From assembly GCA_025765615.1 (NCBI GenBank), contig JAIVFJ010000155.1:62001-126000 (forward strand): DNA of 64,000 bases, read 5' to 3'. Below, in pieces: positions 21,440 through 31,985 of this stretch. This stretch comes from Zopfochytrium polystomum (Eukaryota; Chytridiomycota; Chytridiomycetes; Chytridiales; Chytridiaceae). How positions within the stretch are numbered: the stretch's first letter is position 1; every line of letters starts with the position of its first letter. Both the position numbers and the translations under genes were made by a program. The notes under the pieces were generated by a model. The model was not told the DNA's origin and searched no databases. It was given only the letters and a program-made list of their open reading frames with translations.

Positions 21440-22177
21440 ATGGCTGAAGCTGGTGTCCCAGTCGCACCCCGGTCGAACGCGGCGGCCATCGCCCTGCAAC
21501 CGCACATCAAAGCCGAGATCTGCCGCCGCCTCATCTTCCATCGCTCCCGCTTCCTCCTCGCCACCCTCCTCCGCCTGCCCGAGGTCCAGGCCGCTGCCTA
21601 CCGCCGCATGCACTTTGACCGTGTGCTCGACCGCGCGAGCCGCGCCGGCGACCCCTCACTCCTCGAACTCGTCCTGCCCACCTTGCAAGCGGAGAGCGCG
21701 ATGTCGCAGTACACGGAGCGCGCAATGGACGAGGCGAGCGCGGCGGGGCGCGTCGCCGTGCTACAGTGGTGGAAAGACAGCGGGTTGGCGCTAAAGTACT
21801 CTTTTAACGCGGTGCACGATGCCAGCGCACGCGGACACATCGCGACGCTGCAGTGGTGGCAGAACTGCGGCCTGCCGATGAAGTATTCGCACCAGGCGAT
21901 GGACGTCGCGAGCGCATCCGGTAACATCGAGGTGCTGCAGTGGTGGAAAGACAGTGGACTTGACCTCAAGTACTCGGACGCGGCCATCGACGGCGCGAGC
22001 AAGAACGGGCATTTGGCGGTCCTGGAGTGGTGGAGGGACAGCGGGCTGGACTTGAAGATCAGCTTGAACGCTGTAGCGCTGGCGCGGAGGAATGGGCATG
22101 ATCATGTGGTGGAGTGGTGGCGAGACGGAAACGCCGCAAGAAGAGATCTACTGCTGGTGGGGAGTGATTGTGGCTGA
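21440..22177 (+). CDS. WW-repeat ankyrin-like protein, intact
   Basis: Single exon of 245 residues from the ATG at 21440. Residues 20-60 form the F-box-like helix set (LQPHIKAEICRRLIFHRSRF, LATLLRLPEVQAAAYRRMH). LDRASRAGDPSLLELVL bridges to about five 29-residue WW repeats (AMDEASAAGRVAVLQWWKD and so on). The last unit is altered (NGHDHVVEWWRDGNAARRD), and the closing YLLLVGSDCG-like tail is unlike the other copies. Its completeness argues that at least part of the family is under selection. Likely a protein-interaction adaptor; partner unknown. Confidence 0.85.
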   Translation: MAEAGVPVAPRSNAAAIALQPHIKAEICRRLIFHRSRFLLATLLRLPEVQAAAYRRMHFDRVLDRASRAGDPSLLELVLPTLQAESAMSQYTERAMDEASAAGRVAVLQWWKDSGLALKYSFNAVHDASARGHIATLQWWQNCGLPMKYSHQAMDVASASGNIEVLQWWKDSGLDLKYSDAAIDGASKNGHLAVLEWWRDSGLDLKISLNAVALARRNGHDHVVEWWRDGNAARRDLLLVGSDCG

Positions 22178-22379
22178 GAAGAGAGCTATTCATGTTGGCC
22201 AGCCCAAAACGGGAGTGCTTGAATGGGTTTTGCTCTGCGCGATGGCGGCTATCTGGTGCTATTGCGCATGTATTCACAACCCTTTCGGTCACACAAACTC
22301 ATCAAGAGGTTGCTCGTTCACGTCCCCAGCAAATGAAACCCTCCCTTCTTTCAAACAACAACAACAACAACAACATCGA

Positions 22380-22749
22380 CTAGGCGTCCCAGGAGGGGTC
22401 CAGACAAACCAGGACAGCATGTCCCGCCTTCTTGATCAGCTTTTTGGCGCACGCGCTCCCGGCCTTGGCCGCGGCTTTGGCCCCGCTTGCCGCTTTGCCG
22501 ACCGCGCTCTGCGAACCTCCGTTCTCCGCCCCTTTCGGTGTTGACGAGCTTCCACCGCGGTCTCGTGGGGGAGAGGGGAACCTGCGGCCCGGAGCGAGAT
22601 GAACCGGTGGTTTTGCATGGCACTGGTGAGCGAATGGCAAAAGCAAAGAAAGGGGGCATCATTGTGGTCATAATATCTCACCCGAGCGCGACGGCGGCGA
22701 GGGCGAGCAAGGCAAGGAGGACAACAAGGCACAGGCTCCGTCGCCACAT
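22380..22749 (-). CDS. small secreted Lys/Ala-rich protein
   Basis: Two exons, 22749-22682 and 22581-22380, joined by a 100-nt GTGAGA...GCAG intron in phase 2; 89 residues. Exon 1 is a textbook signal peptide (MWRRSLCLVVLLALLALAAV). The mature part is Ser/Gly-rich and then a Lys/Ala helix-like stretch (SAVGKAASGAKAAAKAG, CAKKLIKKAGHAV) with two Cys before the C-terminal DPSWDA. No family recognised; amphipathic and basic, so membrane or nucleic-acid contact is conceivable. It is convergent with the intact ankyrin-like gene, 200 bp away. The model depends on the splice sites being used. Confidence 0.55.
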
Positions 22750-22920
22750 GTCCCGTGTTGTGTATTTGGTGGTTGGGTCAACTTCTTTCTCTCTGCGGAT
22801 TCTTGTGCCGGCGAGGGAGCGAAAGAGGGGAAAACGAGAGAAAGAGGAATTAGAGAGAGAGTGTGTGTTTGTGTGTGTGTGTGGTGTGTGTGTGCTGCCG
22901 AATTTCCTCGGAGTTCGTGG

Positions 22921-22924
<4 letters not shown>

Positions 22925-23002
<78 letters not shown>

Positions 23003-23024
23003 TGAGTGAGTGAGTGAGCGAGTG
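22925..23024. repeat. compound microsatellite (GA)n-(GT)n-(GAGT)n
   Basis: GA units to about 22963, GT units 22971-23000, then GAGT units. It lies about 180 bp upstream of the small secreted gene. Confidence 0.95.
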
Positions 23025-23193
23025 AGAGAGCGAGACACATTGCGGCTGCGCCGACCGCTAACTCGTCGGAACTGACCCCTTTTCATGGGGCGGTATAATA
23101 ATAATATTCATGCTACTGGAAACTGAAAGTGGATAGATTCCGACCGAGATCCAAGGTCGTGTGGCAGGAAAAACGGGGCCTGCTCCAACCTTC

Positions 23194-23385
23194 GTTTTTT
23201 TTTGTTTTTTTTTTTTTGTTTTTTTGTTTTTTTTGTTTTTTTCCTGTTGCGCGCTTTCGTTTACCATCTTCGTTAGATAATTTAGGAAAGTGTGAACAGG
23301 GAGGGTATGCGGCCCCCATTCCAATTTTGCAAAAAAAAAAAACAAAAAAAAAAACAAAAAAAAACAAAAAAAAAAAAAAAACACA
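23194..23385. repeat. T-tract and A-tract pair, imperfect inverted repeat
   Basis: T-runs split by single G at 23194-23242 face A-runs split by single C at 23329-23381, with about 90 bp between. The two arms could pair over about 45 bp. No gene is evident across it. Confidence 0.7.
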
Positions 23386-23886
23386 ACGAACGAAAGCGAA
23401 AACAACTAACAGACAACTGTTGTTAATCAGTCAGGCAGGCAATGGCCATGCTTTTGCGGCAGCGCGCCGCAAAACCCAGTAAAATCACTATGCAACAGGC
23501 GCCGCCGCCGCCGCTGCCTTTGGAGCTAGTCTGCTGCTGTCCCGTGTTGATTGTTTCTCTGTCTTTTCCCGCAGTCACAGTATTATGGTGTTCCGCTCGC
23601 TTCCCTCGTTCCGTCGTCTATATGGCTGCTGCGGCGGAAGCAGGCCAAGCAAGCCTCAGACAGGCGGCCACGCAATCGCAAGGCCGATTCCTCTCGCGGC
23701 ATAATTGTCCTCTGGCCATGCCCGTGCCTGGCAACGCAGCTTCGTTTGTTTCATCACGCACTCTACCAGAATAGACTGACTGTCACGAGAATCCATTTGT
23801 GGACGACAGTCTGAATTGCTGATTACCTTCGGTACTCTTCCTTGTCCATTCCACAAAAACGCCGAAGAGCCCGCCCAAAGCGACAA

Positions 23887-24600
23887 CCAGAGCTGCCGCA
23901 CCCCGTCAAGCTCCGGACGTAAACAACCAACGCGTCGATCGCCGAGCTACCACTCGTCTTTTAAGAGATCCTCAGCTACCTGGACGACGCGAGGGACTGC
24001 TTCTGCCTGGCTACCCTTCTGCACCGGCGCGACTCCCAGGCTGACTCGTACTGCAGCCTTCACGCGATCCAGCTCGACGCCGCCAGCCGCCACGACCCGG
24101 CGTCGCTGGACCTACTGCTTCATCACGTCGGCGCCCGTAACTGGCGGCCGAAATACACCTTCAGAGCGATGGACGTAGCGATCCAACGTGGTTGCGTCGC
24201 GGTGCTGCAGTGGTGGAAGGACAGCGGCGTGCCGCTCCTTTATTCGGCGTCAGCGATAAATATCGCTAGCCAAAAGGGCCAGGTCGAGGTCTTGCATGGT
24301 GGAAGGACAGCTGGTGTACTCGTCAGCGGCGATGGATTTCGCCAGCTACTCCGGGAGAGTTGGCGTCTTGCAGTGGTGGAGGGACAGCGGGCTCGAGCTC
24401 AAATACTCGGCGATGGCGATGGACTTTGCGGCTTCCCGCGGCCACCTTGCGGTGCTTCGGTGGTGGGTGGACAGCGGCCTCGAACTCAAAGTACAGCAGA
24501 GAGGCGGTGGACCGCGCTCGAAGCAATCGACAAGCGGCGGTCGTGCAGTGGTGGAGAGAGTGGCAGAGGTCCCTTGGGACAAGGGCAGCTAAAAGTTTCG
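23887..24600 (+). pseudogene. WW-repeat ankyrin-like gene with stop and frameshifts
   Basis: Closest to the intact gene at 24641. LPLVF is followed by TAA at 23962-23964 where the relative has LVFAEIM. The frame continues EILSYLDDARDCF, LATLLHRRDSQADSYC up to QKGQVEVL at about 24290, where a deletion shifts it. YSSAAMDFASYSGRVGVLQW follows in a second frame, and an extra A at about 24488 moves it to a third (YSREAVDRARSNRQAAVVQW). Three separate lesions. Confidence 0.85.
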
Positions 24601-24640
24601 AGTCTGGTCGTCCTTGATTTGTCAGCCGTCACAAATCACG

Positions 24641-25393
24641 ATGGCCAGCACCGCAGCAACCAGCAGCAAGCCTACACAAAGCTTCGGCCCTCCGATCGCG
24701 CTGCCGCCCCTCGTCTTTGCCGAGATCATGACCTACGTCGACGACGCCAAAGTCCGCTTCCGCCTGGCGACCCTACTGCGCAACCGCGAATCGCAGGCTG
24801 AATCCTACTGCACCCTTCACGAGTTCCCCTTCGACGCCGCCAGCCGAAACCACAACGTACCAATGCTGGACCTTTTGCTTGATCATGAGCGGGCCCACGA
24901 TCGAGAGCCGCAGTACCTGGACAAATCGATGGACGATGCGAGCAAGATGGGGTGGGTCGACGTGTTGCAGTGGTGGAAGGACAGCGGCTTGGACCTCAAG
25001 TACACGGTGGCAGCGATGAATTTCGCGAGCCTCAATGGCCACCTCGACGTCCTGCAGTGGTGGAAGGACAGCGGCCTCAAGCTCTGGTACTCGCAGGGGG
25101 CGATGGATTTAGCCAGCTACTCTGGACGAGTCGCGGTCCTGCAGTGGTGGAAGGAGAGCGGCCTTGAGGTGGAGTACTCCGAGTCAATCTTCATGGCAAG
25201 CGTTGGGAAAAGTGGGGATGCTGTCGCAACACTGCAGTGGTGGAAGGACAGTGGGCTCCCTTTGCGGTTCAGTAAGGAGTGGGTGCAGCAGCAGCTGGAC
25301 GGAAACCGCTTCTCCAGTGAGGTCGCAGATTGGTGGAAACGCAGTGGATTGCTTGGTTGGCTTCCATCGGTGCTTTCTTGGCTTGGTTATTAG
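24641..25393 (+). CDS. WW-repeat ankyrin-like protein, intact
   Basis: Single exon, 250 residues from the ATG at 24641 (a TTG further up is not needed). F-box-like residues 22-58 (LPPLVFAEIMTYVDDAKVRF, LATLLRNRESQAESYC), bridge FDAASRNHNVPMLDLLLDH, then five WW repeats (KSMDDASKMGWVDVLQWWKD and relatives). It ends in a divergent WWKRSGLLGWLPSVLSWLGY. The second intact member of the cluster; the dead copy just upstream is its sister. Presumed protein-binding adaptor. Confidence 0.85.
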   Translation: MASTAATSSKPTQSFGPPIALPPLVFAEIMTYVDDAKVRFRLATLLRNRESQAESYCTLHEFPFDAASRNHNVPMLDLLLDHERAHDREPQYLDKSMDDASKMGWVDVLQWWKDSGLDLKYTVAAMNFASLNGHLDVLQWWKDSGLKLWYSQGAMDLASYSGRVAVLQWWKESGLEVEYSESIFMASVGKSGDAVATLQWWKDSGLPLRFSKEWVQQQLDGNRFSSEVADWWKRSGLLGWLPSVLSWLGY

Positions 25394-25494
25394 GGGTTTA
25401 CTCTTGGCGGTCGTGAGTACCCTTGCTGATATCATTTGTGGAGTTTCTGGTTGGGCCGCTTTGGGGAGAAACAAATATTCACAGAAAACGCAGT

Positions 25495-25719
25495 ATGTGT
25501 GGCAGATCGCAGCCCAACAGCCCCAGGCTGTTCGCCCTTCCCGTCCACATCGCCGCCGAGATCGGCAGCCACGTCGTCCAAAGCAGGGAAGGCTTCCACC
25601 TCGCAACCCTCTTCCGTCTGCGTGACCTCCAAGCCGCGGCATTCCGCCACCTCCATCCCCACGCACTCGACCGTGCCACCCGTATCGGCGACGTAAGGCA
25701 GCTTCTTTCAGCGAGGTAG
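25495..25719 (+). pseudogene. WW-repeat ankyrin-like gene, N-terminal stub
   Basis: 74 codons from the ATG at 25495: LPVHIAAEIGSHVVQSREGF, HLATLFRLRDLQAAAFRHLH, DRATRIGDVRQLL, then stop exactly where the repeats should begin. No repeats follow downstream. It could make a free F-box-like peptide, but truncation is the simpler reading. Confidence 0.7.
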
Positions 25720-26357
25720 AAGTGAACGCCATTGGGGACTAATGAACAACGGTGTCCCAGTCGGCAGTCAATATATAATTTGTTAATGGTCGAAACATCA
25801 CAACCACCTGCTGCTTACCATTTGCTTCAAGCATGTTCATGCATGTACTTCAACTGCACGCACTAAAAAAGTGACCAGCCTAATTACTACCCCTTTCGTC
25901 TTACCCCAGGCACCGGCCAATCAGTCGGTCGTGGCCGTGCACACATCTTCGCGCGCGGAGATCTTCACACGCCCGGGCGTCAGTTGGGGCAGATCCTCGG
26001 TGCCACGAAGTTTGCAGATTAGCGACCCTAGTCTTCATTATTTTGTAGAGCCAATTTATTCGCTAGCTACGGTAGGAAGCCTTGCAATGTCGGAGAAGCA
26101 ACTCGCGACGGCTGCGCTACCCTTAGCAGGGCAAACGTTTGACCTGAAGTTGTTTCGTGGTCCTTGCTGCCTGACACTCAGTCGGCTGAACGGACATTGC
26201 CAGCGATTGCGTAGACAGGCCAGCAGGTCTCTCGTTTAAGGAGCGCGCTTCTGTTCTACTGTTGAGAAGAAAAGGGATGGATTCAACGACGAGTGGTCTC
26301 ATATTTGTGCGGAAACTCCCTCCCCAATCGAGAAACGCTCCCATTGTTCTCGACTGT
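25720..26357. other. intergenic, nothing seen
   Basis: A 122-codon plus frame at 25871-26239 has no recognised domain and no coding character I would defend. Confidence 0.35.
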
Positions 26358-29239
26358 TCACTGCGCGAGGCCAAACGACTGGCACACGGGAATGTCTTCT
26401 GCCGGGTTGTAATTCGGACCCGCACTGATGATATGCTCCAAGCACTGCATGGGAGATGGGTTAGTTTCGAATTCGTAAACAACGGCGGGCTTACCGTCTC
26501 ATAGAAATCCGGCGAACACGCCTCCTGGTCGACCCTATTCAACGCATAGAAATGCCTCCACCCACCACCCCCCGCCGGCAGCACGACCCCAAAGAACACG
26601 GCCATCAACGCGACAGCGGTCCCGACGTCCATCGCCGACGACACGACGTACGCGTACTTGCCCCACCACGCCGCGCGCCACTTCTTCACACCCCAGTTGA
26701 CCGCGAGCGCGACGATCAGAGGCGTCAGCAGGTCGGAGCGCAAGCCGCCGACCTGGGCGGGGAAGATGACGAGGAGCGGGGTGTTGACGAGGTTCAGGAC
26801 GGGGGCGGCGGACGGGAGAAGCCGCGAGAGAAGATAGGGGAGGAGCGGGAGGAGGAGACCGATGGGGAAGCCGAGGAGGACGGGAAAGTAGGGCGAGGAG
26901 GGGCCGAAGAAGCGGGCGGGGCCGACGGCGCCCCAAATGGCGCCGGCGCTGACAAAGGTGCGGTATTGCGCGGCTGGGGAGGGGGAGTTTTGGGGTTCTG
27001 GTTTTAGGTGACGAACTAATTAGACAACCGACCCAACACGCCGAACTCACCATTCCAGCCGCCCGATCCATTGATTGCTTCAGCGCCAAAGCGATCAAAC
27101 ACGTACACCGCGGCGCCCACGTTCACGACCGTTGCGACGGCGGTGGCGAGCAGTTGTACCGCAAACAGCTTCCTCGGTGCGATCTTGAGGTAGTGCCCCA
27201 GCTTCATGTTTTGCAGGAAAAACACGCATTGGTACATGGTCATGTAGCACAGCGTCTTGAAGGACATGACGGCGACGAAGCGACCCGGCAGGATGAGGCC
27301 CATCACGAGCTCGGCGACAATGTTGAGACCGATGGACTGGCCGGAAATGGCGGTGATGGTGCCAAAGGGGATGATAGTGATGCCGGCGAGACCAAGCGCG
27401 AGGAGGATCGACCACCATGGGAGATCGAAGCCGCCGACGGTCCCGCAGGCAAAGCCGAGCACGGAGCAAACGAGGAGAAGCGTGAAGTACCAAGCATCGG
27501 GGACTTCTTTGTACACGTTCTGAGGTTTGAAAAATCGAAAATCGTAAGAGTTGTGGAATTCGCGGGTACGGTCCATTTGCAGTATACGCTTACCATCAAC
27601 TGGCAGTGAACATCATTATGATCGAGATCGCCCACCGACGCCTTCCACCTCTCTGCAATATCACTCCCGTACCACAAATAAACGTGCACAATCGCCGCCG
27701 ACACGGCCATAAACCCGCACAGGTACTGCACCGCAAAGTATGTGGTGATCCGCACCGGCCTCACGCTCTCGTAGAACGCCTCGTCCAGTACCGCCCCTTC
27801 CCCGCGCGCCATCGCTGCCGCATCCAGCAAGCTCAGCGACGGGAACGCCACGCCGTTGCGGTCAAATAGCGACGGGCTGTTCAGCGCGAACCCAAGCGGG
27901 AACTGTCCCGTCCCGTTCGGCCCCTGCGCCGGGTTGGTCCCGAGCCGCGAGTCGATCCCGAACGCGTCGGACGACCAGAGGATCGGGATGACAACCCACA
28001 GGAACAGCCACGCGCCGGCGACCTGGTTCAGCACGGCCCAGAGCGGGGTCGTGATGGGCGCGGTGCTACCGACGATCGACCAATCGAAGGAGAAAGAGAG
28101 CAGCCCGACGCCGCCGGTGGCCGAGCCGAGGACGCGGGCGCGGGAGAGCTGCGGCGCAGCGTAGCAGAGGAGCGAGACGGTGCCTAGGAGCGGGCCGACG
28201 TAGGTCGGCAGCCATTCGTAGGCGAAGGTGACGGCGGCGGTCAGGAGGAGCGCGGTGGTGCGGGAGGTGCGGTAGAGGGTCTTGTCGTCGGGGAGGTGGA
28301 GGGTGTTTAGGAGAGCGATGATGGAGAGGTTCGCGGGCCAGAGCATCGCCGCGGGGCGGACGAGGAATTTGCGGGCGAGCCCGGCGAGGCTGAGGCCGAG
28401 GGTTTGTGTCACGAGGGCGAAGGCGAGGCTCCAGCCGGTCGAGAGCATCGTCTGGCCGAGGATGTACTTTTGCGCGACGATGTTGTAGAGCGCGTACGCG
28501 ACGTTTGCACCGCAGAGGGCGAATACGAAGATGAGGGCGTGCTCTTTGTGGTTGAAGGGACCCGGATTCAGCGTGAACGTGTCGCCGCCCGTGAATGGAA
28601 GAGGTATTTGAGCCGATGGAAGGATTTTCGACAAGATGGTGCCCATGGGGTATGCGACTAGGACGGCGATGAACGGGTTGAGGGACTAGGTGGAGAAGGT
28701 CAGGTACGACTTGAAGTTGGCTTCAGAGCTCAAAAGTATAGACGCTTACAAAAGGGTTGGATCGAATCGTGAACACGGTGTTGACACCCGCAAGCACCAT
28801 CGCCATGATTGTTCCGAGAACGATCACTCGAAACGTCAGCGCCGGTGTGGTCGGATCATCGGTGCGCGGAACAATCGTGTCGACAATGTCGTAGATGGCG
28901 TCGTCTTCTCCGTCGTAGTCGCCGTTCTGCAGGGCATTTTCCTCGAGCTCTCCCTCAAAGACGGATTGATGCTTTAGTTCAGCCTCCCATTGCTCACTGG
29001 TGGGACTAGGTCCTACAGGGGAGGGTGGGGATTTTTTTTTCGAGCGAAGAAGATGTAAGATCACGGGTCAGCCGTTAAGGAGTTCGACAAGAATCCTTTC
29101 CCGGCCAGCACAAACCTTTGGCGGGGGGGATATTGCCGCCGCCGCGAAGCCACACAGCGGTGGAGTCTGAGTCCGCGCGACTGGCGTTGACGACATACGC
29201 GGAGCCTACAGCGTGTGTGTTGTTGCCGTCGCCGTTCAT
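26358..29239 (-). CDS. oligopeptide transporter, OPT family
   Basis: Six exons with agreeing phases: 29239-29116, 29012-28750, 28685-27594, 27519-27051, 26973-26495, 26444-26358; 837 residues, normal for OPT. The N-terminal ~90 residues are cytoplasmic and acidic (EGELEENALQNGDYDGEDD). The first membrane segment reads TFRVIVLGTIMAMVLAGVNT, followed by NPFSLNPFIAVLVAYPMG, the usual OPT opening. Exon 3 contains the long multi-span core (ALYNIVAQKYILGQTMLS, SFDWSIVGSTAPITTPLWA). Exon 4 has PDAWYFTLLLVCSVLGFACG and the GQSIGLNIVAELVMGLILPG loop; exon 5 has WWGKYAYVVSSAMDVGTAVA near the end. Proton-coupled uptake of small peptides, or of metal-chelate or glutathione derivatives, across the plasma membrane. 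Confidence 0.9.
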
Positions 29240-29357
29240 TCCTTGGGGGAGAGGGGGGGGATGAATGGGGAACCGGCGCTGTATTTAAGCAGTTGGTAAG
29301 GCAGCCAATCAGCATCGAGATTCTAAAATTTCCTTTTTTGGGACAGCCTTCATCGTC

Positions 29358-29388
<31 letters not shown>

Positions 29389-29393
29389 TTTTT
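29358..29393. repeat. T-rich tract
   Basis: Thirty-three of 36 bases are T. It sits 120 bp upstream of the transporter start, perhaps a nucleosome-excluding promoter element. Confidence 0.8.
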
Positions 29394-29880
29394 CTACTCT
29401 GTCTTTTGGAGTCAACAGCCAAGTTTTCGCTACGTGCTCACGTAGGCACCATGAAGGGACAGAAGCGGTCGGCAAGCACCCCCTTGCCCTCGAGCATCAC
29501 ACAAGAAAAAAAAGCGCCTCTCGATTATCGGGCAGTCTGGCAGTGGGCAGATTAGGAACGCCCGACCCAGTTTTTCGTGCGTATTGGTTATTCTCTGGAC
29601 TGTGCTGCCAAACCCGCAAAAAAAGCCGGGTGATGCTTGTGCGCCAAAGACGTGGCAGAAATGCGAGACTGAACGCGTATCGTCCCGCGCCTTTCTATAT
29701 TTTTTTGGGGAAAACGGACGAGTCAGGAAGATCGAAGCGGTGGAACATCTCAGTTCCAGAAGCTCTGGGAAGAGAGACTGTGCACTCACTCAATATTACG
29801 CGTGGAAACCCAACATTGAATTTGATCATGCTTCCATTGAGGGCAGGCACAGAGTTTATGGAGGCAAAGTTTGAGTAAGA

Positions 29881-29952
29881 AGGCCGTACCCGGATTCGAA
29901 CCGGGGTTCCCAGAATCAAAATCTGATGTGATAACCCCTACACTATACAGCC
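29881..29952 (-). tRNA. tRNA-Gln(TTG)
   Basis: 72 nt on the minus strand. Acceptor GGCTGTA/TACGGCC, D-arm TAGTGTAGGGGTTATCAC, anticodon stem-loop TCAGA-TTTTGAT-TCTGG with anticodon TTG, and T-arm CCCCGGTTCGAATCCGGG. Closely resembles fungal tRNA-Gln. No intron. Confidence 0.95.
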
Positions 29953-30054
29953 ATTGAAACTCACAAACCGCTAGTCGAATAAATACAAGACACAAATCGA
30001 GACGACGCCTATTACATGTCGGTGATCGAAGCCCCCCTCAAAATCACGTTCCAC

Positions 30055-31704
30055 TTAAATACGCCACTTAACCCTTCCTGCGATCGCATCTCTTCCCGCC
30101 GCGCTCCGCCGCCACATCCGCACAAGCCCCTGCACCTCCCTCCGCACCTCCTGCGCCAACGCGCGTCCGTCACACGCAAGTCCCGCCGTCGCCGCCGAAG
30201 CGTTCGCAAGAAGGTACTGCACCTCCTCCCCCCACAGCTCTGCAACCACCGTACTCTCGCTGCGCGCCTGAACTGCTGCATCCGCTGCCGATCCCGTCGA
30301 AAGCGGCGAAGTCGCGTGCACCCGCAACGCGTGTCGGAGGAGTCGCAGCGACTTTAGGAGAGCGGTGAGGACAGCTGCAGGGAGGCGTGGCACGGGCGTG
30401 GAGGTTTGTGGCGTCAAAGTGTCGGGCTTGACAAAGAATGTGCCTTCGCCACCTACAGTCGCGCTCGGCAGCGTCGGTGATGGGGTCGAGGGTCCAGGTG
30501 TCACCGCGGAAGGTGGAAGTGCAGACTCCCACCCCGGCGAAGGGTGCACGGGTGGGTGCAGCGCCGCGACGAGCAGGTCAACGACGACGCCTGCGCCGCC
30601 GGTGGGTGAGATCCAAGGTTCCAGTGCGGCGTCAAAGGTGCGGGAGACTGTATCGTCGAGGCGCGACAGGGCATACAGCTCGTAAAGGAGCGTCGTTGCC
30701 TCGACGGCGGCAGGCCGGTATGCAGCGTGGAGGGTCGCCAGCCAAGGAGGCGGTTGGTGTTGATGGACATCAGTCGATGACCAGGCGAGAACCTTCAGGG
30801 GCGAGCTTCCGTGGCGCACGGGACCCGGAATTGAAATTGTGAGGCCGGCCGACGCGCCTCGCAGACCCGGCGAAGTGCTCCGCTGATCATCAGTTTCGAG
30901 TGCCGAGTCCTCGCCGTCTTCATCCCACGGCAGCTCTAGCCGCGCCAACTCCTTAATCGGCGGTGGCGGTGGCAGCCGCAAGATCGCGTCCTTGTTCCAT
31001 GTCTTGAAAGTGTAAGTCTTTCCACCACTGCTCTGCGGTGCACGTCGTTCCGAAGACTCGGCAGTGACGCCCGCCTCCCGTGCTGAAAGTCGCGCTACCA
31101 ACCGTCGCTTCGCCTCTCGCTGCAAGTGCGACGCTGTTTTGCACGGCGGCCATCGCGTTACCCACGGGTCGGAAGAGGACGGCCCTTCGGACGAGAGTAG
31201 CTCGTCGTTGCCGTGGTCGGAGAGCCCGCGGGATTCGATATCCCGAATGCGGAGCTCTGTTGCGGGGTCAGGAGTTTCTTTTGACGGGATATCTGGTCGC
31301 GGTGCAAACAATGACCGCAAAGGCGGCCCAGCTCTGCCTCTACCCACCGGAGCGCCAGCCGTTGGTCGTCCCCACGCGGCGAATGACGCTGCCGTGGCGC
31401 TTATACCTGCCTTCGTCTGGCTGCTTTGCCACGACCCCGGAACGGGTCGCACGGCGGTAGCCGCCCAAGCGCTAGGAGGCGGTGGCGGCGGCTGTTTGCT
31501 CACCGGAGAGTCGTCCTCCTCTTCCTCAGAGGAGGAATCGTTCGGCGAGTCAGTGTTCTGCGATCCAGAGTCCAGCCGCTTCGAGACGAGCTGGAGGAGG
31601 CGGCTGAGCTGCACGGATTTCGTAGTTGCGTTTTCAGTGGCAGCCGGTGGACGGTGTGTCGCTGGGCTGGTCCGAAAAAGTGACTCGATTTGAGTGCCGG
31701 CCAT
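30055..31704 (-). CDS. hypothetical protein, 549 residues
   Basis: One uninterrupted frame; the ATG at 31704 is used although a TTG precedes it. The N-terminal ~300 residues are disordered in character, with an acidic block (SSSEEEEDDSPVS), a proline run (PPPPPP) and Arg/Lys patches. A short conserved-looking motif (GGKTYTFKTWNKDAILRLPP, then LARLELPWDEDGED) precedes a C-terminal half that looks helical (LHAAYRPAAVEATTLLYELY, PRLPAAVLTALLKSLRLLRH, AELWGEEVQYLLANAS, VRREVQGLVRMWRRSA). I do not recognise the family. The helical half and large disordered N-terminus could suit a scaffold or regulator. Codon use looks native and the frame is long, so the gene itself is likely real. Confidence 0.7.
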   Translation of the reverse strand: MAGTQIESLFRTSPATHRPPAATENATTKSVQLSRLLQLVSKRLDSGSQNTDSPNDSSSEEEEDDSPVSKQPPPPPPSAWAATAVRPVPGSWQSSQTKAGISATAASFAAWGRPTAGAPVGRGRAGPPLRSLFAPRPDIPSKETPDPATELRIRDIESRGLSDHGNDELLSSEGPSSSDPWVTRWPPCKTASHLQREAKRRLVARLSAREAGVTAESSERRAPQSSGGKTYTFKTWNKDAILRLPPPPPIKELARLELPWDEDGEDSALETDDQRSTSPGLRGASAGLTISIPGPVRHGSSPLKVLAWSSTDVHQHQPPPWLATLHAAYRPAAVEATTLLYELYALSRLDDTVSRTFDAALEPWISPTGGAGVVVDLLVAALHPPVHPSPGWESALPPSAVTPGPSTPSPTLPSATVGGEGTFFVKPDTLTPQTSTPVPRLPAAVLTALLKSLRLLRHALRVHATSPLSTGSAADAAVQARSESTVVAELWGEEVQYLLANASAATAGLACDGRALAQEVRREVQGLVRMWRRSAAGRDAIAGRVKWRI

Positions 31705-31985
31705 CAATACTTAATGTTGATTGGTGCGCATCAGTGTCGATCTTCAAACCATCCCTTTCCCACTCAGACTGACCTTTTGTCAAATCGACTAGCCTATTTA
31801 CAATTTTCGCGTGAGGGATAAGGAGAGTGCACACGCGAGAACTATAATCACCTCGAAGATATCAGAAACTCCTGCTTCTCCTCCACTTGCTCAGAATCAA
31901 ACAGAACAGACGACAAAGCCCGTATCGATTCAACTAGATATCTGGCGAAGCTGTTTTTAGCAACTCAAATTTGTTACTTAAAACT

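Noticed and set aside
22925..23040. Ser/Leu- and Thr/His-rich proteins across the microsatellites
   Set aside because: Products of dinucleotide repeats in all frames.
17005..25719. CRISPR array or tandem satellite
   Set aside because: The regular spacing comes from protein repeats in genes; there are no identical short repeats with unique spacers.
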